From Gammaproteobacteria bacterium 39-13 (GTDB lineage Bacteria; Pseudomonadota; Gammaproteobacteria; Berkiellales; Berkiellaceae): 64,000 bases of DNA. How positions within the stretch are numbered: position 1 is the stretch's first letter; every line of letters starts with the position of its first letter. Positions 54,240 to 61,567 of this stretch are shown piece by piece. The notes under the pieces are model-generated. The model saw nothing but the letters and a program-made list of their open reading frames with translations, was not told the origin of the DNA and searched no databases. The position numbers and the translations under genes are program-made. Where the stretch lies: NCBI GenBank assembly GCA_001898235.1, contig MKTN01000055.1, positions 124,001 to 188,000 of the forward strand, read 5' to 3'.

Positions 54240-55354
54240 TGAAATGGGTACGATTAAAAGCAATTGTTATCAAAGAATTACTTGCGATTTTACGTGATAA
54301 AAAGGCACGCTTAATTCTCGTTATTCCGCCTTTACTTCAATTAATTTTATTTGCAAATGCTGCTACCTTGGAAGTACGAAATATTTCAATTGTTTACTGC
54401 AATCAAGACGGCGGTTGGTATAGTCACGAATTAATTCAAAGAATAAAAGGCTCACCATATTTCTCTCATGTTTATGAAGTGAAACAAAGTAAAGATCTTA
54501 AAGCAGCCATTGATGAACAAAAGGCTATAGTGGGTTTAGAAATCCAATCTGATTTTTCAAGAATATTAGGCCAAGGAGGCATGCCCAAAATTCAAATTAT
54601 TCTTGATGGACGAAAAACTAATTCATCACAAATTGTACAAGGTTATGTAGCAAGAATTATCCAAAATTTTAATAATGACATTCTCGCTTTACAAAATATC
54701 AATCATGTTCAAAGTGTAACAGTTGATTTTCGTAGCTGGTTTAATCCAAATTTAGACTATGTATGGTATACCGTTCCACATTTAGTGGGAATTTTGAGCA
54801 TGGTAATTGGATTAATTGTGACGGCGCTATCGGTTGCTCGCGAACGCGAAATGGGAACATTTGATCAATTACTGGTTTCACCACTTGAAATTCGAGAAAT
54901 TCTTGCAGGAAAAATGATCCCCGCAATGTTCATTGGTATTAGTGAAAGCACATTGATTATGATCTTAGCCATGTCTATTTATAAAATTCCCTTTCAAGGC
55001 TCATTTTTATTGTTTTATCTCAGCTTGATCGTTTTCGTGATATCTATCATTGGGATTGGTTTATTTATCTCCTCCTTGTCCCAAACACAACAACAAGCGA
55101 CCCTTGGCACTTTTGTATTTATTATGCCAACCATCTTGTTATCGGGATTTGCTACCCCTATTGAGAATATGCCAACCTGGTTACAACCTTTCACCTGGGT
55201 TATTCCACTTAGCCATCTTTTTGTTATTATCAAAGGCTTATTTTTAAAAAATATGGGAGCGATGGAAGTATTATGGAATATTTGGCCAATGATCATTATT
55301 GCGCTATTCACCTTAACAATCGCAGGCTGGATGTTTAAAAGAAGACTAGAATAA
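54239..55354 (+). CDS. ABC-2 family permease (YbhR-like)
   Basis: 371-aa partner permease with the same plan: N-terminal helix (LILVIPPLLQLILFANAATLE), periplasmic domain, and C-terminal helices with SVAREREMGTFDQLLVSPL and PTILLSGFATPIENMP motifs. It completes the adaptor-ATPase-permease-permease operon. Stop-to-start spacing (TAATG) with the previous gene implies coupled translation and a heterodimeric membrane part. Substrate unknown. Confidence 0.88.
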   Translation: MKWVRLKAIVIKELLAILRDKKARLILVIPPLLQLILFANAATLEVRNISIVYCNQDGGWYSHELIQRIKGSPYFSHVYEVKQSKDLKAAIDEQKAIVGLEIQSDFSRILGQGGMPKIQIILDGRKTNSSQIVQGYVARIIQNFNNDILALQNINHVQSVTVDFRSWFNPNLDYVWYTVPHLVGILSMVIGLIVTALSVAREREMGTFDQLLVSPLEIREILAGKMIPAMFIGISESTLIMILAMSIYKIPFQGSFLLFYLSLIVFVISIIGIGLFISSLSQTQQQATLGTFVFIMPTILLSGFATPIENMPTWLQPFTWVIPLSHLFVIIKGLFLKNMGAMEVLWNIWPMIIIALFTLTIAGWMFKRRLE

Positions 55355-55454
55355 CATCCAGCTGATAATTAAATATAAGCCCCTTCCTGCCGATTTCAAA
55401 TCATAGTCTTTGCGCATTCTTCATACAAATGAACTAACAGCTCAATAGGTGTAC

Positions 55455-56600
55455 ATGAAATCAGCAAAACCAAGGGACATTGAACGCATCGCTTATGTAT
55501 TTCAAGGAGGCGGCGCCTTAGGTGCTTACCAGCTTGGTGTTTTCAAAGCTTTAGAAGAACATGATTATCACCCTGATTGGGTCATTGGAACGTCTATAGG
55601 TGCCATCAATGCTTGCATCATCGCTGGCAATGAACCGCAAGATAGAGTGTCTAAATTAGAAGACTTTTGGAATACCGTCTCACGCTCTATATTACCTGGT
55701 TTCTCTCCAATGGATGAAAAAATCCGGCAGTGGTACAACTTTATCAGTGCGCAATCCAGTTTGTTTCTTGGACAACCAGGGATGTTTAGCCCTCGCTTTA
55801 AAAACCCATTATTAGAATATAACGGTTCAGCCGATACCATTAGTTTCTATGTCGCAGATCCACTGAAAAAAACCTTAGAACGATTAGTAAATTTTGATCT
55901 ACTCAACAGTGGAAAAATTCGTTTAACCCTTGGTGCTGTAGAAGTACAAAAAGGAAAAGCTGTCTTCTTTGATACCAATAAGCAAAAAATTGGACCTGAG
56001 CATGTCATGGCTAGCTGTGCGTTGCCACCGGCATTTGCTGCGGTCAAAATCAATAATGAATATTTTTGGGACGGTGGTGTGCTGAGTAATACTCCTGTTC
56101 AAGCGATTATTCATGACTCACATCACGTCAATACTTTATGTTTCATGGCCAATTTATTTGACTCATTTGGTCTAAACCCTAAATCTTTAGATGATGTTAT
56201 GAAGCGCTATAAAGATATCATGTACTCAAGTCAAGATCGAATGCACTTAGAAGCCTTCCTTGAGATCTTACGTTTAAGACGAGAAATTCATTTCCTTTAC
56301 CAAAAAATGCCAGAGGCTTTAAAAAAGGATGCAGAAATTAAAAAACTCTATGATCGCGAGTGTATCGATCATGTGATGCATTTTGTTCGATTTCTTTATA
56401 CTGCACCCCATAGCGAACTTTCTTCCAAAGATTTTGAATTTTCAAAATTATCCATCGAGGAACGCATCAAGGCAGGCTATGAAGACGGTCAAGTTGCGGT
56501 TGAAAAGGCGCCTTGGCTTGAACCTATGCATGCTGACATTGGCGTTGGTATTCATGAAATTTGCTCACATGCAACGGTAAGGACTCCTTGGGGAGAATAA
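55455..56600 (+). CDS. Patatin-like phospholipase with C-terminal DUF3734-type region
   Basis: 381-aa hydrolase. Seen: oxyanion loop GGGALGAYQLG at residues 18-28, nucleophile S47 in GTSIG (45-49), and catalytic D206 in WDGGVLSN. The tail after residue 250 (LEILRLRREIHFLYQKMPEALK) matches the DUF3734 region of proteobacterial patatins. ATG 55455 has AGG 5-7 nt upstream; a GTG at 55449 is the alternative. No signal peptide. Patatins of intracellular bacteria can be secreted effectors; that is possible here but not shown. Confidence 0.88.
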   Translation: MKSAKPRDIERIAYVFQGGGALGAYQLGVFKALEEHDYHPDWVIGTSIGAINACIIAGNEPQDRVSKLEDFWNTVSRSILPGFSPMDEKIRQWYNFISAQSSLFLGQPGMFSPRFKNPLLEYNGSADTISFYVADPLKKTLERLVNFDLLNSGKIRLTLGAVEVQKGKAVFFDTNKQKIGPEHVMASCALPPAFAAVKINNEYFWDGGVLSNTPVQAIIHDSHHVNTLCFMANLFDSFGLNPKSLDDVMKRYKDIMYSSQDRMHLEAFLEILRLRREIHFLYQKMPEALKKDAEIKKLYDRECIDHVMHFVRFLYTAPHSELSSKDFEFSKLSIEERIKAGYEDGQVAVEKAPWLEPMHADIGVGIHEICSHATVRTPWGE

Positions 56601-56669
56601 CCTTCGTTTCTTGCCTTTTAATTAAGTTATCTTCATAATACTCAGTGCATAATTAAAAATAGAAAGACA

Positions 56670-56798
56670 TATACTCGAACCAGTTTGAATTTAGGCGCGG
56701 CGCCAAGCGAACAAATCCCCAGGCGCGTACGCTTTAGTACGTAACTGGGGTGAGAGAGCGATGGCAACAATGCCTAAATTCAAAATGGAAAGAGTATA
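56670..56798. repeat. Palindromic interspersed repeat, copy B (MITE-like)
   Basis: 129-bp element of the family at 31395-31520. GAATTTAGGC near the left end and GCCTAAATTC near the right are exact reverse complements; the ends are TATACTC and GAGTATA. CCCCAG/CTGGGG and CGTAC/GTACG make further inner stems. Its last base is immediately followed by the ATG of the APH-family gene, so the GGAAAGAG at its end is that gene's SD. No transposase is encoded. An ATG inside (56761) opens a 12-codon frame whose TAA overlaps the gene's ATG. Confidence 0.88.
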
Positions 56799-57725
56799 AT
56801 GAGTCATCGTTGGGATCAAACTATTAATATTACCCCAGAAATTGCCACAACCTTACTTTCTTCACAATTTAATGTAACTGTTGATGAAATATCTGTACTA
56901 GGGGAAGGTTTTGATAATATTGCATTTTTAGTGAATCACTCCCTGGTGTTTAGATTTCCTCGTCGAGAATTAGGCGTCATGTGTATCGAAAATGAAATGA
57001 TGCTTCTGCCCCATCTTGCCGGCAAGCTTTCATTTCCTTTTTCTCATCCTACCTTTATAGGCACCCCTACTGATCTCTACCCATTTCCATTCGCAGGGTA
57101 TCCGCTTTTATCAGGTGTTCCCTTGTCGCAAGCAGCTTCTCATCCTATCAGTGAAATTAGCTTTGCTAAGCAATTGGGACAATGGCTAAATGAACTCCAT
57201 GCACTGCCTGTCTTAAAAAAGCACGCTGGCATGATCAAAGGAGATCAAACCTGGCGCCTTAATCTTAAACAGCGCAAAGAGGTATTACTAAACAACATTG
57301 AACAGTATGAAAAAATTTATGTAGACGCAGATTTTTCACCTGAAATTCTTATAAATACCTTCCATCATTTTCATGAAAAACAATTCATACATGATAAAGA
57401 ATGTTATTTACATGGTGATCTTTATGCAAAACACGTTCTTGTCGATAAAGCTGGCTCTTTAAACGGATTAATTGATTGGGGTGACACTCACATTGGACAT
57501 CCTGCGATTGATTTATCAGTTGGTATTATGATTTTTTCAGATAATGCTTTAGCGCATTTTTTCAATAGCTATGGCAACATCGACGACAATATGATACAAA
57601 CCGCTGTTTTCAGAGCTTTTTGTCATGGTTTTGCTGCCCTGCCTTATTTCACTTTGATACAAGATGTTAACGGTTCTGCTTGGACACGTGCAGCTTTACA
57701 AAGAGCCTTACAAATGGGGAAATGA
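56799..57725 (+). CDS. APH/choline-kinase-family phosphotransferase
   Basis: 308-aa protein kinase-like small-molecule phosphotransferase. Seen: FDNIAFLVNHSLVFRFPRRE (ATP-binding strands with the Lys/Arg), CYLHGDLYAKHVLVD (catalytic loop, about residue 205) and LIDWGDTHIGHPAIDLS (metal-binding Asp). The fold includes aminoglycoside phosphotransferases, but most chromosomal members phosphorylate other alcohols. Translation begins at the ATG that abuts the palindromic repeat. It is followed by an EAL pseudogene. Confidence 0.8.
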   Translation: MSHRWDQTINITPEIATTLLSSQFNVTVDEISVLGEGFDNIAFLVNHSLVFRFPRRELGVMCIENEMMLLPHLAGKLSFPFSHPTFIGTPTDLYPFPFAGYPLLSGVPLSQAASHPISEISFAKQLGQWLNELHALPVLKKHAGMIKGDQTWRLNLKQRKEVLLNNIEQYEKIYVDADFSPEILINTFHHFHEKQFIHDKECYLHGDLYAKHVLVDKAGSLNGLIDWGDTHIGHPAIDLSVGIMIFSDNALAHFFNSYGNIDDNMIQTAVFRAFCHGFAALPYFTLIQDVNGSAWTRAALQRALQMGK

Positions 57726-57771
57726 TCCGTATTTTATATTTCCGCTCGTTCCTTAAGTTTATCTTACTTGC

Positions 57772-57973
57772 ATGGGTTACTCTTAGATCCTCTTAAAATC
57801 GACAAATCCTTTATTGATTCACTAGAAACTGATTCTGCAACAAGTAGCGTAACATTGCTGAAGATATTGAAACACAAGCGCAGGTGGATTACTTGATAGC
57901 GCATGGGATTGAATACGGTCAAGGATGGTTCTTTGCCAGCGATGCAGGCGAAGGATTTTATTCGATTCTATGA
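57772..57973 (+). pseudogene. EAL-domain (c-di-GMP phosphodiesterase) pseudogene remnant
   Basis: Two overlapping frames together spell the end of an EAL domain. Frame 1 reads LDPLKIDKSFIDSLETDSAT then runs off into a stop; frame 2 reads NIAEDIETQAQVDYLIAHGIE and YGQGWFFASDAGEGFYSI before TGA. In intact EAL proteins these are LKIDxSF and the VAEGVET...QGYLF block. At least one frameshift and an internal deletion separate them, and nothing before 57740 looks like the start of the domain. It is a decayed gene, possibly broken by recombination with the adjacent tRNA-associated repeats. Confidence 0.75.
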
Positions 57974-58034
57974 ATGTCGACTACAGCCAGGCGAGGGGCA
58001 GACTCAAAGGACGGGTTAGGAGGGGGCGAAGTAC

Positions 58035-58160
58035 AGGAGGGATTGTCTCGGACCTCGCCCTTCGGGCGCACTTCGTGCGACCAAAACGGCATTCCTGCCG
58101 TTTTGGTGAACCCTCTGCTCGGGTTCTCATCCCTTTTCTAACCCCCAAAAATCAAAAACC
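58035..58160 (-). repeat. tRNA-Ser-associated tandem repeat, distal unit
   Basis: On the minus strand it carries a 31-bp block (58108-58138) identical to one in the proximal unit (58302-58332), ending in GAGGGTTC, followed by a GC-rich palindromic stretch and a CAATCCCTCC block resembling the tRNA-Ser 3' end. Reading frames in this stretch are not convincing proteins. Confidence 0.65.
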
Positions 58161-58161
58161 C

Positions 58162-58183
58162 AATATCACACACGCGTGATATT
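58162..58183 (-). terminator. Hairpin with T-rich flank inside the tandem repeats
   Basis: AATATCAC (58162-58169) pairs with GTGATATT (58176-58183). Reading leftward it is followed by GGGTTTTTGATTTTT, similar to the terminator next to the tRNA; it looks like the terminator copy belonging to the second repeat unit. Confidence 0.6.
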
Positions 58184-58186
58184 TTT

Positions 58187-58340
58187 GCTCCGGGAGGGAT
58201 TCGCAAGCTTGGCTTCGCCTACGCTTACTCACCCTTCGGGCGCCTACCGGCGTCCAAAATCGCTCGCATTGCCTTCGGCAATGTACGCTCGCAATTTTGT
58301 CGAACCCTCTGCTCGGGTTCTCATCCCTTTTCAGACCCTA
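58187..58340 (-). repeat. tRNA-Ser-associated tandem repeat, proximal unit
   Basis: On the minus strand it holds the identical block (58302-58332: AAAGGGATGAGAACCCGAGC and GAGGGTTC), a palindrome-rich middle, and CGAATCCCTCCC (58193-58203), which copies the 3' T-arm sequence of the neighbouring tRNA-Ser. The arrangement of tRNA end fragment, terminator and spacer recurs in the distal unit. Confidence 0.7.
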
Positions 58341-58345
58341 AAAAT

Positions 58346-58396
58346 AAAAAACCCTTTTATCAATTAAGCTTCGCTTCATTGATAAAAGGGTTTTTT
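58346..58396 (-). terminator. Strong bidirectional terminator after tRNA-Ser
   Basis: AACCCTTTTATCAAT and ATTGATAAAAGGGTT form a 15-bp perfect stem (58350-58364 with 58378-58392) around TAAGCTTCGCTTC. Both flanks are A/T-runs (T6-A-T5 when read in either direction), so it can stop transcription both ways; leftward it lies 6 nt after the tRNA 3' end. Confidence 0.9.
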
Positions 58397-58401
58397 ATTT
58401 T

Positions 58402-58492
<91 letters not shown>

Positions 58493-58504
58493 GGAAGGCT
58501 GAAG

Positions 58505-58510
58505 ATTATA
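58505..58510 (-). promoter_or_regulatory. -10 box of the tRNA-Ser promoter
   Basis: A perfect TATAAT on the minus strand lies 12 nt before the tRNA 5' end, consistent with initiation about 6 nt upstream of the mature end. A -35 element at 16-18 nt could not be identified with confidence; upstream sequence contains TCGTTT. Confidence 0.6.
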
Positions 58511-58632
58511 CCAACTCCTTGCCAAAGAAACGAGTCCTATCTTCAACTGTAAAAAATTACATAGTTAACACACCAATATATAATTCAACTAAGATATTCA
58601 GATGACCTAACACTTAAGTATGGCAATCTTCA

Positions 58633-59067
58633 ATGGGGCTATATCGCAGTCAAAAAAGAGTTAAGGGATGGCCGTGGATATTAGGTATTACAGGACTTCT
58701 CATCCTTATTACAACCTTATTGTTATGGGAAATAAAACACAACCCCAAACATGCTCACGCCAAAGGAGTGAAAATCTGGGTGATCAACCCTATTGAAAAA
58801 AACACCTTAAAAAATTCCTCTACTCAATCTCTTGAGAATAGTGCTTTTTTTATCCCAAGTAGTGCCGTCTTTGTCGATATAAACAAAAGACAATATGTAT
58901 GGGTAGTAGATCCCAAACGCATGATTATCCATCGTCGAGAAATTAATGGCAGGCAATATTCACCATATGATATACAAGTCAGCCAAGGGCTAAAGGAAGG
59001 TGAACTTATCATCGAGAATGGCGTCACTAATATGTATGAAGGTATGAAAGTTAAAATATCGAAATAA
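58633..59067 (+). CDS. Short membrane-anchored protein with efflux-adaptor-like C-terminal domain
   Basis: 144 aa: an N-terminal helix (WPWILGITGLLILITTLLLW) and a domain at about 75-142 (SSAVFVDINKRQYVWVVD, IHRREINGRQYSPYDIQVSQGLKEGELIIENGV) that looks like the membrane-proximal beta domain closing RND/HlyD adaptors. The lipoyl, coil and beta-barrel domains of such adaptors are missing, so it is either a specialised small protein or a relic of one. It is 13 nt upstream of a basic coiled-coil gene in the same direction, and no transporter is adjacent. Function unknown. Confidence 0.5.
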   Translation: MGLYRSQKRVKGWPWILGITGLLILITTLLLWEIKHNPKHAHAKGVKIWVINPIEKNTLKNSSTQSLENSAFFIPSSAVFVDINKRQYVWVVDPKRMIIHRREINGRQYSPYDIQVSQGLKEGELIIENGVTNMYEGMKVKISK

Positions 59068-59079
59068 AGGGAACAAAGC

Positions 59080-59334
59080 ATGAAACATCTCTCGACTAAA
59101 CAAAAAATTAAAATTTTAACGAAAGAAATAAAGGAAACAGCTAAAGAACTCGAAAAAATGCTGAAACATTTAGAGCGGTTGAAAGCAAAAGAAGAAGAAG
59201 AAAATAAAAAAATTAAGGAAGAAAAAAAGAAAGCGCAAAGAATAAAAAATGGTAAAAAATTGAAACAACACGCAAAACGTGCTAAAAAGCACTTCAAAAA
59301 AATCTTATCACCTGTCACTAAACACTTAAAATAA
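59080..59334 (+). CDS. Small Lys/Glu-rich coiled-coil protein
   Basis: 84 aa, strongly charged and mostly predicted helix: ILTKEIKETAKELEKMLKHL is the clearest coiled-coil segment, followed by a Lys/Glu repeat and a basic tail (RAKKHFKKILSPVTKH). GGGAAC precedes the ATG by about 8-9 nt. No family recognised. It lies 13 nt after the adaptor-like gene and ends 18 nt before the convergent TauE/SafE gene. It may bind nucleic acid or another protein; nothing more can be said. Confidence 0.5.
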   Translation: MKHLSTKQKIKILTKEIKETAKELEKMLKHLERLKAKEEEENKKIKEEKKKAQRIKNGKKLKQHAKRAKKHFKKILSPVTKHLK

Positions 59335-59351
59335 AGAGAAAAAAGTTATAC

Positions 59352-60146
59352 TTATTTTAAAAATCTTATAACAGTCATATAAATACTAATTAAGATAATT
59401 AAAGAACCTGCCAAAAACATAACGATTCTAGGTGGTAAATACCTGATAGCAAATGCTGCTAGCGGCGCAGCAATAGCACCTCCGATTACCAATCCCACTA
59501 CAATGCGCCAATGTGGTATACCAATAGCGGCAAAAAAAATGATAGAAGAACTTAATGCCGTAAAAAATTCAGCTAGATTAGCAGTGCCTACAGTATAGTG
59601 CGGATCGCTTTCATCTTGTGCTAATAAAGAAGAACTTACAATACTTCCCCAACCACCCCCACCTACAGCATCACAAAAACCTCCTATAAAACCTAACGGG
59701 ATCACCCGATAAGGATGATGTGAGCGCTTCTCACGTTCTAACGCCTTATTGATTAAATTCCTCACTTTATCCATCCAATGCATTTCACGTATTGCTTTGT
59801 AAAGAATGATCCCCCCCATCAAAAATAAATAAGCAGAAATAAAGGGTTTTATCATTTTAGCCGGGATATAGGAAAGTAATAAGGCACCTAGTATGCTACC
59901 GAGAACACCAGGAATAATAAGACGACGAAAAAGCCTATAATCAATATTTTTAAACATCATGTGTGAAAAACCAGAAATACCGGTCGTAAAGATTTCAGCC
60001 GTATGGATAGAAGCGCTCGCGGCACTAGGAGGAACACCCATCCCTAATAAAACGCTCATGCTAATTACACCATAGGCCATCCCCAACGCGCCATCGATAA
60101 GCTGAGCAAAAAAACCAACGAATGCAAATAAAACGATTTCATTCAT
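59352..60146 (-). CDS. Sulfite exporter TauE/SafE family protein
   Basis: 264-aa membrane protein with about eight helices. FVGFFAQLIDGALGMAYGVISMSVLLGMGVPPSAASASIHTAEIFTT and FIGGFCDAVGGGGWGSIVSSSLLA are the family's duplicated glycine-rich segments. It is probably a sulfonate, sulfite or other organic anion permease; the substrate is unknown. A universal stress protein gene lies 10 nt upstream in the same direction and likely is cotranscribed. Confidence 0.88.
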   Translation of the reverse strand: MNEIVLFAFVGFFAQLIDGALGMAYGVISMSVLLGMGVPPSAASASIHTAEIFTTGISGFSHMMFKNIDYRLFRRLIIPGVLGSILGALLLSYIPAKMIKPFISAYLFLMGGIILYKAIREMHWMDKVRNLINKALEREKRSHHPYRVIPLGFIGGFCDAVGGGGWGSIVSSSLLAQDESDPHYTVGTANLAEFFTALSSSIIFFAAIGIPHWRIVVGLVIGGAIAAPLAAFAIRYLPPRIVMFLAGSLIILISIYMTVIRFLK

Positions 60147-60156
60147 AGCATATTAA

Positions 60157-60606
60157 CTAACGTTTACTGCGGATCAATAATATAGGGATGGTAGCTTTGT
60201 GCATAAGATTCTCAGCCTGGCTGCCAAACAAGATCTGCTTGAGCCCACGTTTTTTATGTGTTCCAACGATGATTAAATCCGCTCGCCAACGCTTTGCATC
60301 TTTCAATATCATATTATCTATTCGATTAGTCAATTTGAATGACTCTATTAATTTTACTTCCACTTTAACTTTCTTCTTCTGCGCAGTCTTTTTTGCTTTC
60401 TCTAAAATTTTTTCAGCAGCCTTTTTCAAACTTTTCTGTAATGAAACTGCATCAATGCCTTCAACACCAGCAGTGAGCGCAATATAATCAATTGAATGAA
60501 CAATGCGTAATTTACATTTTTGATCTTTGCTTAGATCTATCGCTTTGCTTAACGCAAAGTTGCCAACCCTGCTACCATCTACTGGAACTAAAATGCGCTT
60601 AAACAT
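60157..60606 (-). CDS. Universal stress protein (UspA family)
   Basis: 149-aa single Usp domain starting FKRILVPVDGSRVGNFALSKAI, with the ATP-binding signature GTHKKRGLKQILFGSQAENLMHKATIPILLI (G-2X-G-9X-G-S pattern). The ATG at 60606 with AGGT 7 nt upstream matches the family N-terminus; longer in-frame starts to 60648 would add 14 residues. Usp proteins bind nucleotides and respond to stress. Downstream partner is the TauE/SafE gene. Confidence 0.9.
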   Translation of the reverse strand: MFKRILVPVDGSRVGNFALSKAIDLSKDQKCKLRIVHSIDYIALTAGVEGIDAVSLQKSLKKAAEKILEKAKKTAQKKKVKVEVKLIESFKLTNRIDNMILKDAKRWRADLIIVGTHKKRGLKQILFGSQAENLMHKATIPILLIRSKR

Positions 60607-60732
60607 TTTTTTACCTATTAAACTGTAATTTTTTTCAATCCATAGCAATATTTTTCAGTTGTTTATTTATTATAGACTGAACAACGTCTATGCTAAATAA
60701 ATGGGGGCTTCCCCCTCTTCTAATAGTAAAAC

Positions 60733-61557
60733 ATGGCAAATTCATTCAGCAATTGGATCATAAAAAAAGTAGGGCATTGGCTTCTTAAAAACGAGCCGCC
60801 TCATCGCGCTTATTTAAGTGATTTCCATCAAATATGCAAAGAAATTCTTCCTGGGGATGTGTTACTAATAGAAGGACGCAATCGGATCAGTCATATTATT
60901 CAGCAAATAACACGCAGCCCCTGGTCACATGCTGCACTCTATATTGGGACTATCCCAGGTATCGAAGATCCTGAATTACGTGAAAAAGTAAAAGCAGCCT
61001 ATAGTGGTAATCCTGAGACACAGTTGCTTATCGAAAGTGAAGTTGGCGAAGGCACAATTGTTTCCCCCATTAGCAAATACGGCTCCGATCATATAAGATT
61101 ACTTCGACCACAAGGCCTTACTACACCCACTATTCAAAAAGTGATTGGTTATGCGATAAACCGCTTAGGAAGAAAATATGATTTTCGTCATGTTTTTGAT
61201 TTAGCACGCTTTTTGTTTCCATGGGGGCTTTTTCCTAGACGATGGCGCTCTAGCTTATTCCAACATAATGCACTCCAACCTACAGAAGACATTTGCTCTT
61301 CTATGATAGCTGATGCCTTCTACTCCGTACATTTTCCCATATTACCTTTAGTGCAACTAAATGATGCTAAAAATGTAGAGTTGATCCAGCGCAATCCTAG
61401 ATTATTTACTCCCAGTGATTTTGATTACTCACCTTATTTTAATATTATCAAATATCCCATATTTAAATTGAGCTCAGACCTTTTACCAAATGACTTACCC
61501 TGGAAAAAGGGAGTGATAAGTGACGATCTTGGGATCCACGATGATCCAGGACAATAA
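60733..61557 (+). CDS. YiiX-like permuted papain-fold hydrolase
   Basis: 274-aa protein of the permuted NlpC/P60-papain (YiiX/YebB) group. The core is GDVLLIEGRNRISHIIQQITRSPWSHAALYIG with catalytic H66, then nucleophile C187 in TEDICSSMIADAFY. Substrates may be lipids, peptides or amides. An N-terminal amphipathic piece (ANSFSNWIIKKVGHWLL) might touch membranes; no signal peptide. In host-associated bacteria such folds also occur in effectors. It overlaps the reading frame of the next gene by no coding once the start at 61568 is used (10-nt gap). Confidence 0.72.
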   Translation: MANSFSNWIIKKVGHWLLKNEPPHRAYLSDFHQICKEILPGDVLLIEGRNRISHIIQQITRSPWSHAALYIGTIPGIEDPELREKVKAAYSGNPETQLLIESEVGEGTIVSPISKYGSDHIRLLRPQGLTTPTIQKVIGYAINRLGRKYDFRHVFDLARFLFPWGLFPRRWRSSLFQHNALQPTEDICSSMIADAFYSVHFPILPLVQLNDAKNVELIQRNPRLFTPSDFDYSPYFNIIKYPIFKLSSDLLPNDLPWKKGVISDDLGIHDDPGQ

Positions 61558-61567
61558 GGAATGCATT

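Noticed and set aside
58035-58340. CRISPR-like array
   Set aside because: Only two imperfect units of unequal length, with the shared block derived from tRNA sequence and terminators; no regular spacers, no cas genes in the window.
57925-58367. Short ORFs across the tRNA-associated repeats
   Set aside because: They consist of palindromic and tRNA-like repeat DNA read as protein, with no SD or family; the duplication explains their similarity.
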